Of a DNA stretch of 64,000 nt, positions 39,506-46,769 are shown piece by piece. The notes beneath the pieces were generated by a model. That model saw only the letters and a program-made list of their open reading frames with translations, was not told where the DNA came from and ran no database searches. Within the stretch, counting starts at the first letter, position 1. The number at the start of each line of letters is the position of its first letter. Both the position numbers and the translations under genes were made by a program. Source of the DNA: an uncultured Rhizobium sp. (GTDB lineage Bacteria > Pseudomonadota > Alphaproteobacteria > Rhizobiales > Rhizobiaceae); contig CAMFIE010000001.1 in the NCBI GenBank assembly GCA_945952315.1, forward strand, positions 310,001 through 374,000. The letters run 5' to 3'.

Positions 39506-40690
39506 ATGTACGTTCCCTTCTTCCTCGAGCTCAAGGCGGCAAAGGTTCCGGTCACGCTCCGGGAATATCTGACGCTGCTCGAAGGGCTGGAGGCGGGGAT
39601 CGTCGATTTTGACGTTGAAGCCTTCTACTATCTCGCCCGCGCCACGCTGGTGAAGGACGAGCGGCATATCGACCGTTTCGACCAGGTCTTTGCCCGGTAT
39701 TTCCGCGGTCTCGAGGCCTTCTCCGGTCCGGAAGGAACGGAAGCCCGCCGCCTGCCCGAGGACTGGCTGCACAAGCTCGCGGAGAAATATCTGTCCGAGG
39801 ATGACAAGAAGCTTGTGGAGGCGCTTGGCGGTTTCGACAAGCTGATGGAAACGCTTCGCCAGCGGCTTGCGGAACAGAAGGGGCGGCATCAGGGCGGCAA
39901 CAAATGGATCGGAACGGCGGGGACATCGCCCTTCGGTGCCTATGGCTACAATCCGGAAGGGGTGCGCATTGGCCAGCAGGAAAGCCGCCACCGCCGTGCC
40001 GTCAAGGTCTGGGACAAACGCGAATTCCGCAACTTCGATGACAATGTCGAACTTGGCACCCGCAACATCAAGGTGGCGCTGAAGCGTCTGAGGCGCTGGG
40101 TACGCGAAGGCGCGGACGAAGAGCTCGATCTCGGCGGCACCATCCGCTCCACGGCCGAACACGGCTATCTCGACGTCAAGACCCGGCCCGAGCGGCGCAA
40201 TGCCGTGAAGCTCCTGATGTTCTTCGATGTCGGCGGCTCGATGGATGATCATATCCGAACCGTCGAGGAGCTGTTTTCGGCTGCTCGCGCCGAGTTCAAG
40301 CACATGGATTATTTCTACTTCCACAATTGCCCCTATGAGGGCCTGTGGAAGGACAATCGCCGCCGCAGGCTGGATGTGATGCCGACGCTGGACGTGATCC
40401 GCACCTACGGGCCGGATTACCGGGCGATCTTTGTCGGCGATGCCTCGATGAGTCCCTACGAGATCACCCATGCGGGCGGATCGGTGGAGCATTGGAACAA
40501 GGAGGCAGGGGAGGTGTGGCTCAGGCGACTGACCGGCCATTTCCGCAAGCATGTCTGGCTCAATCCGGTGCCGGAACCGCACTGGAGCTCGACCTGGTCG
40601 ATCGGGCTGATGAAGACCCTGTTTGAAAACCGCATGTATCCGCTGACGCTTTCCGGACTGGACAGCGCCGCGCGAGAACTGACACGCTGA
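39506..40690 (+). CDS. VWA-domain (CoxE-like) protein
   Basis: A 394-residue protein: an N-terminal helical part, a basic middle (about 160-235), and a von Willebrand A fold whose metal-site motif reads D-V-G-G-S (Asp241, Gly243, Ser245) instead of the canonical DxSxS. The C-terminal segment W-L-N-P-V-P-E-P-H-W is typical of CoxE-like proteins. Such proteins work with MoxR ATPases; the probable partner is encoded at 37.2 kb. The ATG at 39506, eight bases after GAGG, is chosen because the family N-terminus is M-Y-V-P-F-F; an in-frame frame from 39359 overlaps the GNAT gene. Confidence 0.88.
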   Translation: MYVPFFLELKAAKVPVTLREYLTLLEGLEAGIVDFDVEAFYYLARATLVKDERHIDRFDQVFARYFRGLEAFSGPEGTEARRLPEDWLHKLAEKYLSEDDKKLVEALGGFDKLMETLRQRLAEQKGRHQGGNKWIGTAGTSPFGAYGYNPEGVRIGQQESRHRRAVKVWDKREFRNFDDNVELGTRNIKVALKRLRRWVREGADEELDLGGTIRSTAEHGYLDVKTRPERRNAVKLLMFFDVGGSMDDHIRTVEELFSAARAEFKHMDYFYFHNCPYEGLWKDNRRRRLDVMPTLDVIRTYGPDYRAIFVGDASMSPYEITHAGGSVEHWNKEAGEVWLRRLTGHFRKHVWLNPVPEPHWSSTWSIGLMKTLFENRMYPLTLSGLDSAARELTR

Positions 40691-40708
40691 AGGCCGAAAG
40701 GGGAGACC

Positions 40709-41719
40709 ATGGCACGTGAAATCTTCGGAACAATGCCGGGTGGAGAAGTCGTCGAGCAGCTCACCATCAGGGGCGGCGGATTGACAGCCCATGTTCTGAC
40801 CTATGGCAGCCTCATTCAGGATCTGAGACTTGACGGGCATGGCGCGCCGCTGGTGCTCGGTTTCGAGCGCTTCGAGGACTATCTCCTGCATTCACCCTAT
40901 TTCGGCGTGACGCCCGGCCGCTGCTCGAACCGGATTGCAGGCGGTCTTTTTTCGCTTGATGGGCAGACAATCGAGCTTGAGCGCAACGAGCGCGGGGTGA
41001 ACCATCTGCATGGCGGTAGCGATGGTATTGCGGTCCGCAACTGGACCGTCGAAAGCCTCAGCGCACATTCCGTCACGCTGTCGATCCTCGATCCGGCAGG
41101 CCGGGCCGGTTATCCCGGCAATTGCCGGGTCTGGGCGACCTATGCACTTGGCGATCAGGGCAGGCTTTCTGTGCGCTACGAGGCCGAAACAGACCTGCCC
41201 ACGCTCGCCAATCTCTGCCAGCACTCCTATTTCAATCTTGACGGTTCCGCCGATATCCTGGGCCACGAGCTGATGATTGAGGCGACCCATTATCTGCCCG
41301 TCGATCAAAACCTGATCCCGACCGGTCACCTTCAGCCTGTAGAGGGAACGGTATTTGATTTCCGGCAGCAGCGGCGGATTGGAGAGGCGCGGATCGATAG
41401 TCTTCCGGTCCACTACGACCATAATTTCTGCCTGAGCCCTGCCCGGACGGAAAAGCGGCTGGTTGCGCGACTGAAAAGCTTGCGATCCGGCGTGACCATG
41501 GACGTCGAAACCACCGAATCCGGCGTGCAATTCTATGCGGGCGGCAAGATGAATGTCGCAATGCCGGGGCTTGAGGGCAGGCACTATGGCGCCTTTGCCG
41601 GGCTCTGTCTTGAAACGCAGGTCTGGCCGGATGCCGCCAATCATCCGCATTTCCCCACAGCTGTGCTTCGCCCCGGCGAGCGGCTGGTGCAGGAAACGGA
41701 CTATGTGTTTTCGCGCTAG
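40709..41719 (+). CDS. Aldose 1-epimerase (galactose mutarotase family)
   Basis: A 336-residue beta-sandwich enzyme interconverting alpha and beta anomers of aldoses. Expected active-site residues are found: Arg in C-S-N-R-I-A-G-G (about 71), His in N-H-L-H-G-G (about 98), His in Q-H-S-Y-F-N-L-D (about 172), Asp in Y-D-H-N-F and the catalytic Glu in C-L-E-T-Q-V-W-P. AAAGGGGAG precedes the ATG. It is tail to tail with the GreA-like gene. The sugar specificity is not evident from context. Confidence 0.93.
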   Translation: MAREIFGTMPGGEVVEQLTIRGGGLTAHVLTYGSLIQDLRLDGHGAPLVLGFERFEDYLLHSPYFGVTPGRCSNRIAGGLFSLDGQTIELERNERGVNHLHGGSDGIAVRNWTVESLSAHSVTLSILDPAGRAGYPGNCRVWATYALGDQGRLSVRYEAETDLPTLANLCQHSYFNLDGSADILGHELMIEATHYLPVDQNLIPTGHLQPVEGTVFDFRQQRRIGEARIDSLPVHYDHNFCLSPARTEKRLVARLKSLRSGVTMDVETTESGVQFYAGGKMNVAMPGLEGRHYGAFAGLCLETQVWPDAANHPHFPTAVLRPGERLVQETDYVFSR

Positions 41720-41725
41720 GCCGCG

Positions 41726-42208
41726 TCAGGCAATCGCGGTGATTTCCAGATCCTGTCCGGAAAAGCTGACCACGTCGCCAACGGATTTGCCCATCAAAAG
41801 CCGCGCGACGGGCGCGACATAGGAAATGGAGCCTGCCTTCGGGTCCGCCTCGTCCTCTCCGACAATCCGGTAGGTCTGGATGCGGCCGTCCTCGCGCTCA
41901 AAAGTTACGGTGGAGCCGAAGGCGACCGTTTTCGCATCAGTCGGCTGCGGCATCACCTGCGCTGTGCGGATGCGCTCGGCGAGATAGCGGATATCGCGAA
42001 GCGGGCCTGCCTGCTGGCGGCGCTTTTCGTTGATATCCTCGATCGCGTTCGCCGCCTCGAAAGCCTCGCGCGCTTCGGAAAGCTGCTGCTCCAGCGCTTT
42101 CAGTCCGCGCTCGGTCACGAGATTTGGATGGGGCGAAACCGGACGATCCGGCAGGATTGTTTCTGATGCCGCTTCCGCGCTTTCTTCCTTGACGAAGGCA
42201 ACACTCAT
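41726..42208 (-). CDS. GreA/GreB-family transcript cleavage factor-like protein
   Basis: 160 residues with an N-terminal predicted coiled coil (about 32-82) and a C-terminal GreA/GreB domain (about 92-158, containing G-S-T-V-T-F-E and the S-Y-V-A-P-V-A-R-L-L-M-G-K-S-V-G-D segment). Canonical GreA rescues stalled RNA polymerase with an acidic tip D-x-x-E-N; here the matching position reads E-D-I-N-E-K, keeping Asp and Glu but not Asn. Therefore it may be a Gre-like paralogue rather than GreA itself. The ATG at 42208 follows AAGGA; the longer frame upstream runs through the tRNA and is not coding. Confidence 0.85.
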   Translation of the reverse strand: MSVAFVKEESAEAASETILPDRPVSPHPNLVTERGLKALEQQLSEAREAFEAANAIEDINEKRRQQAGPLRDIRYLAERIRTAQVMPQPTDAKTVAFGSTVTFEREDGRIQTYRIVGEDEADPKAGSISYVAPVARLLMGKSVGDVVSFSGQDLEITAIA

Positions 42209-42251
42209 GGCGGGTTCCTTTCGGCTGAGAATGGCGCTTGCGTTTGGCCTG

Positions 42252-42282
42252 AAAACACAAAAGCCCCGGCGAACCGAGGCTT
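42252..42282 (-). terminator. Terminator of the tRNA-Gly transcript
   Basis: On the minus strand, stem AAGCCTCGG / CCGGGGCTT with one G-T pair and a TTCG loop is followed by TTGTGTTTT. It lies just after the tRNA and before the GreA-like start. Confidence 0.7.
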
Positions 42283-42297
42283 GATCCAAGGAAAATT

Positions 42298-42372
42298 TGG
42301 AGCGGGTGAAGCGATTCGAACGCTCGACCCCAACCTTGGCAAGGTTGTGCTCTACCCCTGAGCTACACCCGC
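42298..42372 (-). tRNA. tRNA-Gly (anticodon GCC)
   Basis: A 75-base cloverleaf on the minus strand: acceptor GCGGGTG / CACCCGC, D-arm with GTAGCTCAGGGGTAGAGC, anticodon loop TTGCCAA (anticodon GCC, reading GGC/GGU), T-arm with GTTCGAATC, and an encoded 3' CCA. It has its own candidate promoter upstream and terminator downstream. Confidence 0.97.
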
Positions 42373-42435
42373 TCACACTGCGATCCGGGGGTAATCGGTG
42401 GATCGCTGGCCGCCGTTTGTTGCGGCGACGGGGGC

Positions 42436-42464
42436 TATATGACCCAATCGATTTTCATTTGCAA
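42436..42464 (-). promoter_or_regulatory. Candidate promoter of tRNA-Gly
   Basis: On the minus strand TTGCAA (42464-42459), a 17-base spacer and CATATA (42441-42436) are followed by a C-rich discriminator, as is typical of stable-RNA promoters. The tRNA begins 64 bases downstream. Confidence 0.5.
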
Positions 42465-42651
42465 CAGGGGAATCGAAATTTTTTTGAACTTTTTTCCGCA
42501 GCTCCCTGACCGGTCGTTCAAACCCGTTGAGGATCAGGCCTTTTGCGCAAAGCCCATGCCATTGCAAATCAGGCAGTCCGCCAGTATCTGGGGAAACAAA
42601 GGATGGGTCTTTACCCTGAGCAGCCCCTCAATCAGGCATCGAGAGTGATTT

Positions 42652-43161
42652 ATGAGCGAGACCACACCGAAGACGCGCGAGGCGCTTCTCAAATATCTTC
42701 AAGACCTTGGCATCGAAGTGACGACCCGTGACCATGCGCCGGTCTTCACCGTTGCCGAAGCGGCAGCGCTTGCCCATGACATTCCGGGCGGCCATACCAA
42801 GAACCTGTTCGTCAAGGACAAGAAGGACCAGTTCTTCCTGCTGACGGTTGAGGAAAATGCGGTCGTGGACCTGAAGACGGTCCACACGGTGATCGGGGCG
42901 GCGAGCAAGGTTTCCTTCGGAAAGCCGGAGAAGCTGATGGAATATCTGGGCGTCATTCCGGGTTCGGTCACCGCGCTTGGCGCGATCAACGATACCGGCA
43001 ACAATGTCACCTTCATTCTCGATGAAGACCTGATGAAGTTTGATGTGATCAATTGCCATCCGCTTTCAAACGATGCCACCACCTCGATCAGACGCGACGA
43101 CCTCGTTCGCTTCCTCGAGGCGACCGGCCACAAGCCGCTTGTCTTGAAAGTCACAGCCTGA
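42652..43161 (+). CDS. YbaK/ProX-type aminoacyl-tRNA deacylase
   Basis: A 169-residue free-standing editing domain related to the insertion domain of prolyl-tRNA synthetase. The catalytic-type segment G-G-H-T-K-N-L-F-V-K-D is at about 46-56, and the G-x-x-P-G-S-V-T-A loop near 100-108 matches the PrdX/ProXp-ala group, which removes alanine wrongly attached to tRNA-Pro. It is followed 42 bases later by the thioredoxin-like gene. The ribosome-binding site is weak (GAGAGTG). Confidence 0.9.
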   Translation: MSETTPKTREALLKYLQDLGIEVTTRDHAPVFTVAEAAALAHDIPGGHTKNLFVKDKKDQFFLLTVEENAVVDLKTVHTVIGAASKVSFGKPEKLMEYLGVIPGSVTALGAINDTGNNVTFILDEDLMKFDVINCHPLSNDATTSIRRDDLVRFLEATGHKPLVLKVTA

Positions 43162-43203
43162 CATACGATCTTTTGAGGCAGGAATCCTTGACGGGAGAAT
43201 GGA

Positions 43204-44169
43204 ATGAACGGTTCTGACAATCCTTACGGCAGCGCTTATGGCAACCAGATGACCGCTTCGGTCAATATCGGTGGCCCGAAGCCTGTACAAGGTCAGCTGG
43301 TCAAGGATACGACCACCGCCGGCTTCTCCAAGGATGTGCTGGAGGAATCGCGCAACCAGCCGGTTCTTGTCGATTTCTGGGCGCCCTGGTGCGGTCCCTG
43401 CAAGCAGCTCGCCCCCGTCATCGAGCGGGTGGTGAATGAAGGGCAGGGCCGGGTCAAGCTGGTCAAGCTCAATATCGATGATCATCCCGCCATTCCCGGC
43501 CAGCTCGGCATCCAGTCCATTCCGGCTGTGGTCGCCTTTGTGAACGGCCGCCCGGTTGATGGCTTCATGGGTGCGGTTCCGGAAAGCCAGATCCGTCAGT
43601 TCATCGACAAGATCGCAGGCAAGGCAGGCGTCGGCCCGGCTGCGGAAATTGCTGCCCTTCTCGAACAGGCAGAAGCCCTTCTTGCCGCCAGGGATGTGGA
43701 TGCGGCCGGCCAGTATTTCGGTGCGATCCTGCAGCATGATCCGGACAATGCGGGTGCGATCGCCGGCATTGCCCAGTGCATGATCGCGGTAGGAGAGCTT
43801 GCCCGTGCCCGTGAGCTTCTCGGCTCCGTGTCGGAAGAGGTGGCAAAGGACGCGAAGGTGCAGGCCGCCATCAAGAAGCTCGACCAGATCGAGGAGGCCC
43901 GCAAGTTCGGAGATCCGGCAGCACTCGAACACGAGCTTGCGCTCAATCCGGATCATCACGAGGCGCGCATGAAGCTTGCCAAGGTGCGCAATGCCGAAGG
44001 CGCACGCGATGAGGCCGCCGACCATCTCTTCTACATCATGAAGAAAGACCGCAGCTTTGACGATGATGGCGCGCGCCGCCAACTTCTCGCCTTTTTCGAG
44101 GTCTGGGGCCACAAGGATCCCGCAACGCTTGCCGCCCGTCGCAAGCTCTCCTCCATGCTGTTTTCCTGA
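43204..44169 (+). CDS. Thioredoxin-domain/TPR co-chaperone (YbbN/CnoX-like)
   Basis: A 321-residue protein with an N-terminal extension of about 30 residues, a thioredoxin domain (about 35-145) with the active-site W-C-G-P-C (Cys63, Cys66) and cis-proline Pro107, and a C-terminal helical TPR-like region (about 150-320). CnoX/YbbN proteins protect unfolded proteins from aggregation and hand them to chaperones. The redox-active C-G-P-C differs from E. coli YbbN, in which the cysteine pair is not conserved, so this member could also work as an oxidoreductase. GGGAG precedes the ATG. Confidence 0.92.
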   Translation: MNGSDNPYGSAYGNQMTASVNIGGPKPVQGQLVKDTTTAGFSKDVLEESRNQPVLVDFWAPWCGPCKQLAPVIERVVNEGQGRVKLVKLNIDDHPAIPGQLGIQSIPAVVAFVNGRPVDGFMGAVPESQIRQFIDKIAGKAGVGPAAEIAALLEQAEALLAARDVDAAGQYFGAILQHDPDNAGAIAGIAQCMIAVGELARARELLGSVSEEVAKDAKVQAAIKKLDQIEEARKFGDPAALEHELALNPDHHEARMKLAKVRNAEGARDEAADHLFYIMKKDRSFDDDGARRQLLAFFEVWGHKDPATLAARRKLSSMLFS

Positions 44170-44323
44170 CACGGCTTGCTGCAAGCGGGCCGTTGTTGAT
44201 CGAAAGTTCTTGAGTTTCAGATTTGCCGCACCAGATAAGGGATCAGGCGATGCCGGATATCCGGGCGGCAGACAGGGTTCGGCAAAAGCCGCACAATCGG
44301 GATGAAACACAGGGTTTTACGTC

Positions 44324-44986
44324 ATGCAGGTCGGTAATGCGCGTTATCTGAAGGCCGGGGATATTCCCTCGACCATACCGGTCTTCCCGCTCTCGGGTGC
44401 CTTGCTGCTGCCGGGCGGCCAGTTGCCGCTCAATATTTTCGAGCCACGCTATCTGATGATGTTTGACGATGCGCTGGCCGGCAACCGCATCATCGGCATG
44501 GTGCAGCCCGCCTTCGGCGAAAAGGGTCAGGCAGGCGGTGTCTGCGAGGTGGGTTGTGCCGGTCGTCTCACCTCTATCGCCGAGACAGGCGATGGCCGCT
44601 ATCTCGTCAATCTCAGCGGCATTTGCCGCTTCCGTGTGTTGCGTGAGGTTACCGAGGGCAAACCCTATCGCAGCTTCGAAATCGCGCCCTTTCTCAGTGA
44701 TCTCAAGGCAGGTGCGGAAGAAGACAGCGTTGATCGTGATGCGCTGCTGGAGGCGTTTCGGGCCTATCTGGATGCCAACAAGCTCGAGGCGGACTGGGAG
44801 AGCGTGGAACGCGCCAGCAATATCACGCTCGTCACCTCGCTATCGATGATGTCTCCCTTTGGCCCTGCCGAAAAGCAGGCGCTGCTCGAGGCGCCAGACA
44901 TGAAAACGCGGGCGGAAACGCTGGTGGCGATCACCGAAATCATGCTTGCCCGCGGGTCGGGTGAAAGCGATTCCATCCTGCAATAA
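44324..44986 (+). CDS. LON substrate-binding-domain protein
   Basis: 220 residues corresponding only to the N-terminal substrate-binding domain of the Lon protease (I-P-V-F-P-L-S-G-A-L-L-L-P-G and N-I-F-E-P-R-Y at the start), without ATPase or protease parts. The molecular role of such stand-alone LON proteins is unknown. It is placed between the thioredoxin/TPR gene and the Trm112-like gene on the same strand, as a small protein-quality cluster; gaps of 154 and 18 bases fit an operon. Confidence 0.9.
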   Translation: MQVGNARYLKAGDIPSTIPVFPLSGALLLPGGQLPLNIFEPRYLMMFDDALAGNRIIGMVQPAFGEKGQAGGVCEVGCAGRLTSIAETGDGRYLVNLSGICRFRVLREVTEGKPYRSFEIAPFLSDLKAGAEEDSVDRDALLEAFRAYLDANKLEADWESVERASNITLVTSLSMMSPFGPAEKQALLEAPDMKTRAETLVAITEIMLARGSGESDSILQ

Positions 44987-45004
44987 CGTCCGGGAGGCGC
45001 TTCG

Positions 45005-45193
45005 ATGGACGAAAAGATCAGCCGGGTTGATCCGAAAATGCTGGAACTGCTCGTCTGCCCTCTCACCAAGGGGCGCCTTACCTATGACCGGGAACGGAAC
45101 GAGCTCGTGTCCAGACTGGCAAAGCTCGCCTATCCGATCCGCGACGGCGTGCCGATCATGCTGATTTCCGAAGCCCGAAGCATCGACGTTTGA
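45005..45193 (+). CDS. Trm112/UPF0434-family small protein
   Basis: 62 residues of the Trm112-like YcaR family: [13 protein letters not shown] near the start and [11 protein letters not shown] near the end. Family members with more cysteines bind zinc and activate methyltransferases; this one keeps only one Cys, so metal binding is doubtful. GGGAGG precedes the ATG. It converges on xthA with six bases between the stops. Confidence 0.92.
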   Translation: MDEKISRVDPKMLELLVCPLTKGRLTYDRERNELVSRLAKLAYPIRDGVPIMLISEARSIDV

Positions 45194-45199
45194 AAAACA

Positions 45200-46006
45200 T
45201 CAGAAGGCAAAGCTTGCGGTGACCGGCACGTGGTCCGAAGGGCGATCCCAGCCGCGGGCCTCTCTGAGCACATCGATGCCGGTGAGACAGGGGCCAAGAT
45301 CAGCAGATGACCAGATATGGTCGAGGCGGCGGCCCTTGTCTGCGGCATCCCAGTCCTTGGCGCGGTAACTCCACCAGGTATAGAGTTTTTCCGTATGCGG
45401 AACATGCTGGCGCATGAGATCGAGCCAGTTGCCTTCCCGCATGACCTGCAGCAGACCTTCCGTCTCAACGGGTGTGTGCGAGACGATCTTCAGCATCTGC
45501 TTGTGCGACCAGACGTCGTGTTCGAGAGGCGCAATATTCAGGTCCCCGACCAGAATGGAGGAGACGCCCGCATCCGCATCGGCCCTCAGCGCCCGCATTT
45601 CTTCCACGAAGTCCAGCTTGTGGCCGAATTTCGGGTTGACCGCGCGGTCCGGTTCGTCGCCACCGGCAGGCACATAGAAATTATGCAGACGGATGCGCTT
45701 CTTGCCGTCCGGCGAGAAAAACACCGAGAGATGGCGGGCATCGCCAACGCTGCAATAGTCCCGACGCTCACCCTCCGAGAGCGGCACCTTCGAAATCACG
45801 GCGACGCCGTGATAGCCTTTCTGGCCATGCACCTCGATATGCTCGTATCCGAGCGCCCGGAAACTGTCGAAGGGAAACAGCTCGTTCGGGCATTTCGTTT
45901 CCTGAAGGCAGAGCACATCCGGCTTGCGGCTTGCCAGAAACTGTTCCACGATCGGCAGCCTCAGGCGAACCGAATTGATATTCCAGGTCGAAATCGAAAA
46001 AATCAT
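45200..46006 (-). CDS. xthA: Exodeoxyribonuclease III
   Basis: A 268-residue base-excision-repair nuclease with AP endonuclease and 3'-5' exonuclease activity. Active-site motifs are visible: N-I-N-S-V-R near the start, L-Q-E-T-K at about 34-38, the Y-V-P-A-G-G-D segment, G-D-L-N-I-A-P near 152-158, and the C-terminal S-D-H-V-P-V. It lies 10 bases after lolA on the same strand, so it is probably in the ftsK-lolA-xthA transcript. Confidence 0.95.
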   Translation of the reverse strand: MIFSISTWNINSVRLRLPIVEQFLASRKPDVLCLQETKCPNELFPFDSFRALGYEHIEVHGQKGYHGVAVISKVPLSEGERRDYCSVGDARHLSVFFSPDGKKRIRLHNFYVPAGGDEPDRAVNPKFGHKLDFVEEMRALRADADAGVSSILVGDLNIAPLEHDVWSHKQMLKIVSHTPVETEGLLQVMREGNWLDLMRQHVPHTEKLYTWWSYRAKDWDAADKGRRLDHIWSSADLGPCLTGIDVLREARGWDRPSDHVPVTASFAF

Positions 46007-46016
46007 GATGCCGGTA

Positions 46017-46700
46017 TCACTCGCGGGTCTTCTTCAGGGATTCCGGCATCCTGAATATCCGCGGATCGAAGTCAACACCCGTCTGTACATTCATGATGAT
46101 CACCGAGGTTTCCTTGGCCTGGGCATCGGTGATGGTCCACTGGCGCAGGTCATAGGTCTTGGTGTCGAACATCATGGTGATCAGCGAATCACCGAAGATC
46201 GTCTTGTTCCCGAGAACAATGGTGGTCAGATCCGGATCCTCCTTCACCTGCCGCACCATGTCCGTGGACAGGTCGATGCTATCGGCCAGCAGCAGGCTGA
46301 GCGGTGTCTTGGAGAGCGGGTAGACATCCCAGGTCTTGAGCTTCTGGTTGCCGATCACGACCTGCTTGCCATCCGAGATCACCCGCATCGGCGACGGTTC
46401 GTCATAGTTGAAGCGCAGCTTGCCGGGACGCTGGATGTAAAACTTGCCGCCCGTCTGCTCGCCCCGCGGGCCAAACTGCACGAATTCGCCCTGCATGGTC
46501 TTCACCGAGGAGAAATGGTCGGCGATCTTCTGGGCGGTGGTTGCATTCAGCTGCTGTGCGTCTGCGTCTCGCGAGACGAAAGGCGAGGCTGAAAGTGCGA
46601 GCGACCCGGCCAGAACCATGGCGAGCAGGCTGCGCCGCCGCATCCCGTCCTCAGCGATGGGTCGAAGGGCGGGCGTGTCGAATGGAACGTTGCGGTTCAT
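46017..46700 (-). CDS. lolA: Outer-membrane lipoprotein carrier protein
   Basis: A 227-residue periplasmic chaperone with a signal peptide (about 20-48, ending A-D-A) and the LolA beta-barrel half, including G-E-F-V-Q-F, G-K-F-Y-I-Q-R-P-G-K-L-R-F-x-Y near residues 85-100. It shuttles lipoproteins to the outer membrane. The ATG at 46700 follows AAAGGAG; a later Met at residue 20 would also give a normal signal peptide. It sits after ftsK, an arrangement common in Proteobacteria. Confidence 0.92.
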   Translation of the reverse strand: MNRNVPFDTPALRPIAEDGMRRRSLLAMVLAGSLALSASPFVSRDADAQQLNATTAQKIADHFSSVKTMQGEFVQFGPRGEQTGGKFYIQRPGKLRFNYDEPSPMRVISDGKQVVIGNQKLKTWDVYPLSKTPLSLLLADSIDLSTDMVRQVKEDPDLTTIVLGNKTIFGDSLITMMFDTKTYDLRQWTITDAQAKETSVIIMNVQTGVDFDPRIFRMPESLKKTRE

Positions 46701-46769
46701 CAGGAACTCCTTTGAATACAGAAGACCTGCCGCTGAAAGGCGGCGGCTTCATGGCACGGCCGGATTGCT

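Noticed and set aside
42209..42376. N-terminal extension of the GreA-like protein through the tRNA gene
   Set aside because: The extra residues are a translation of tRNA-Gly, and AAGGA with the family-like start is at 42208.
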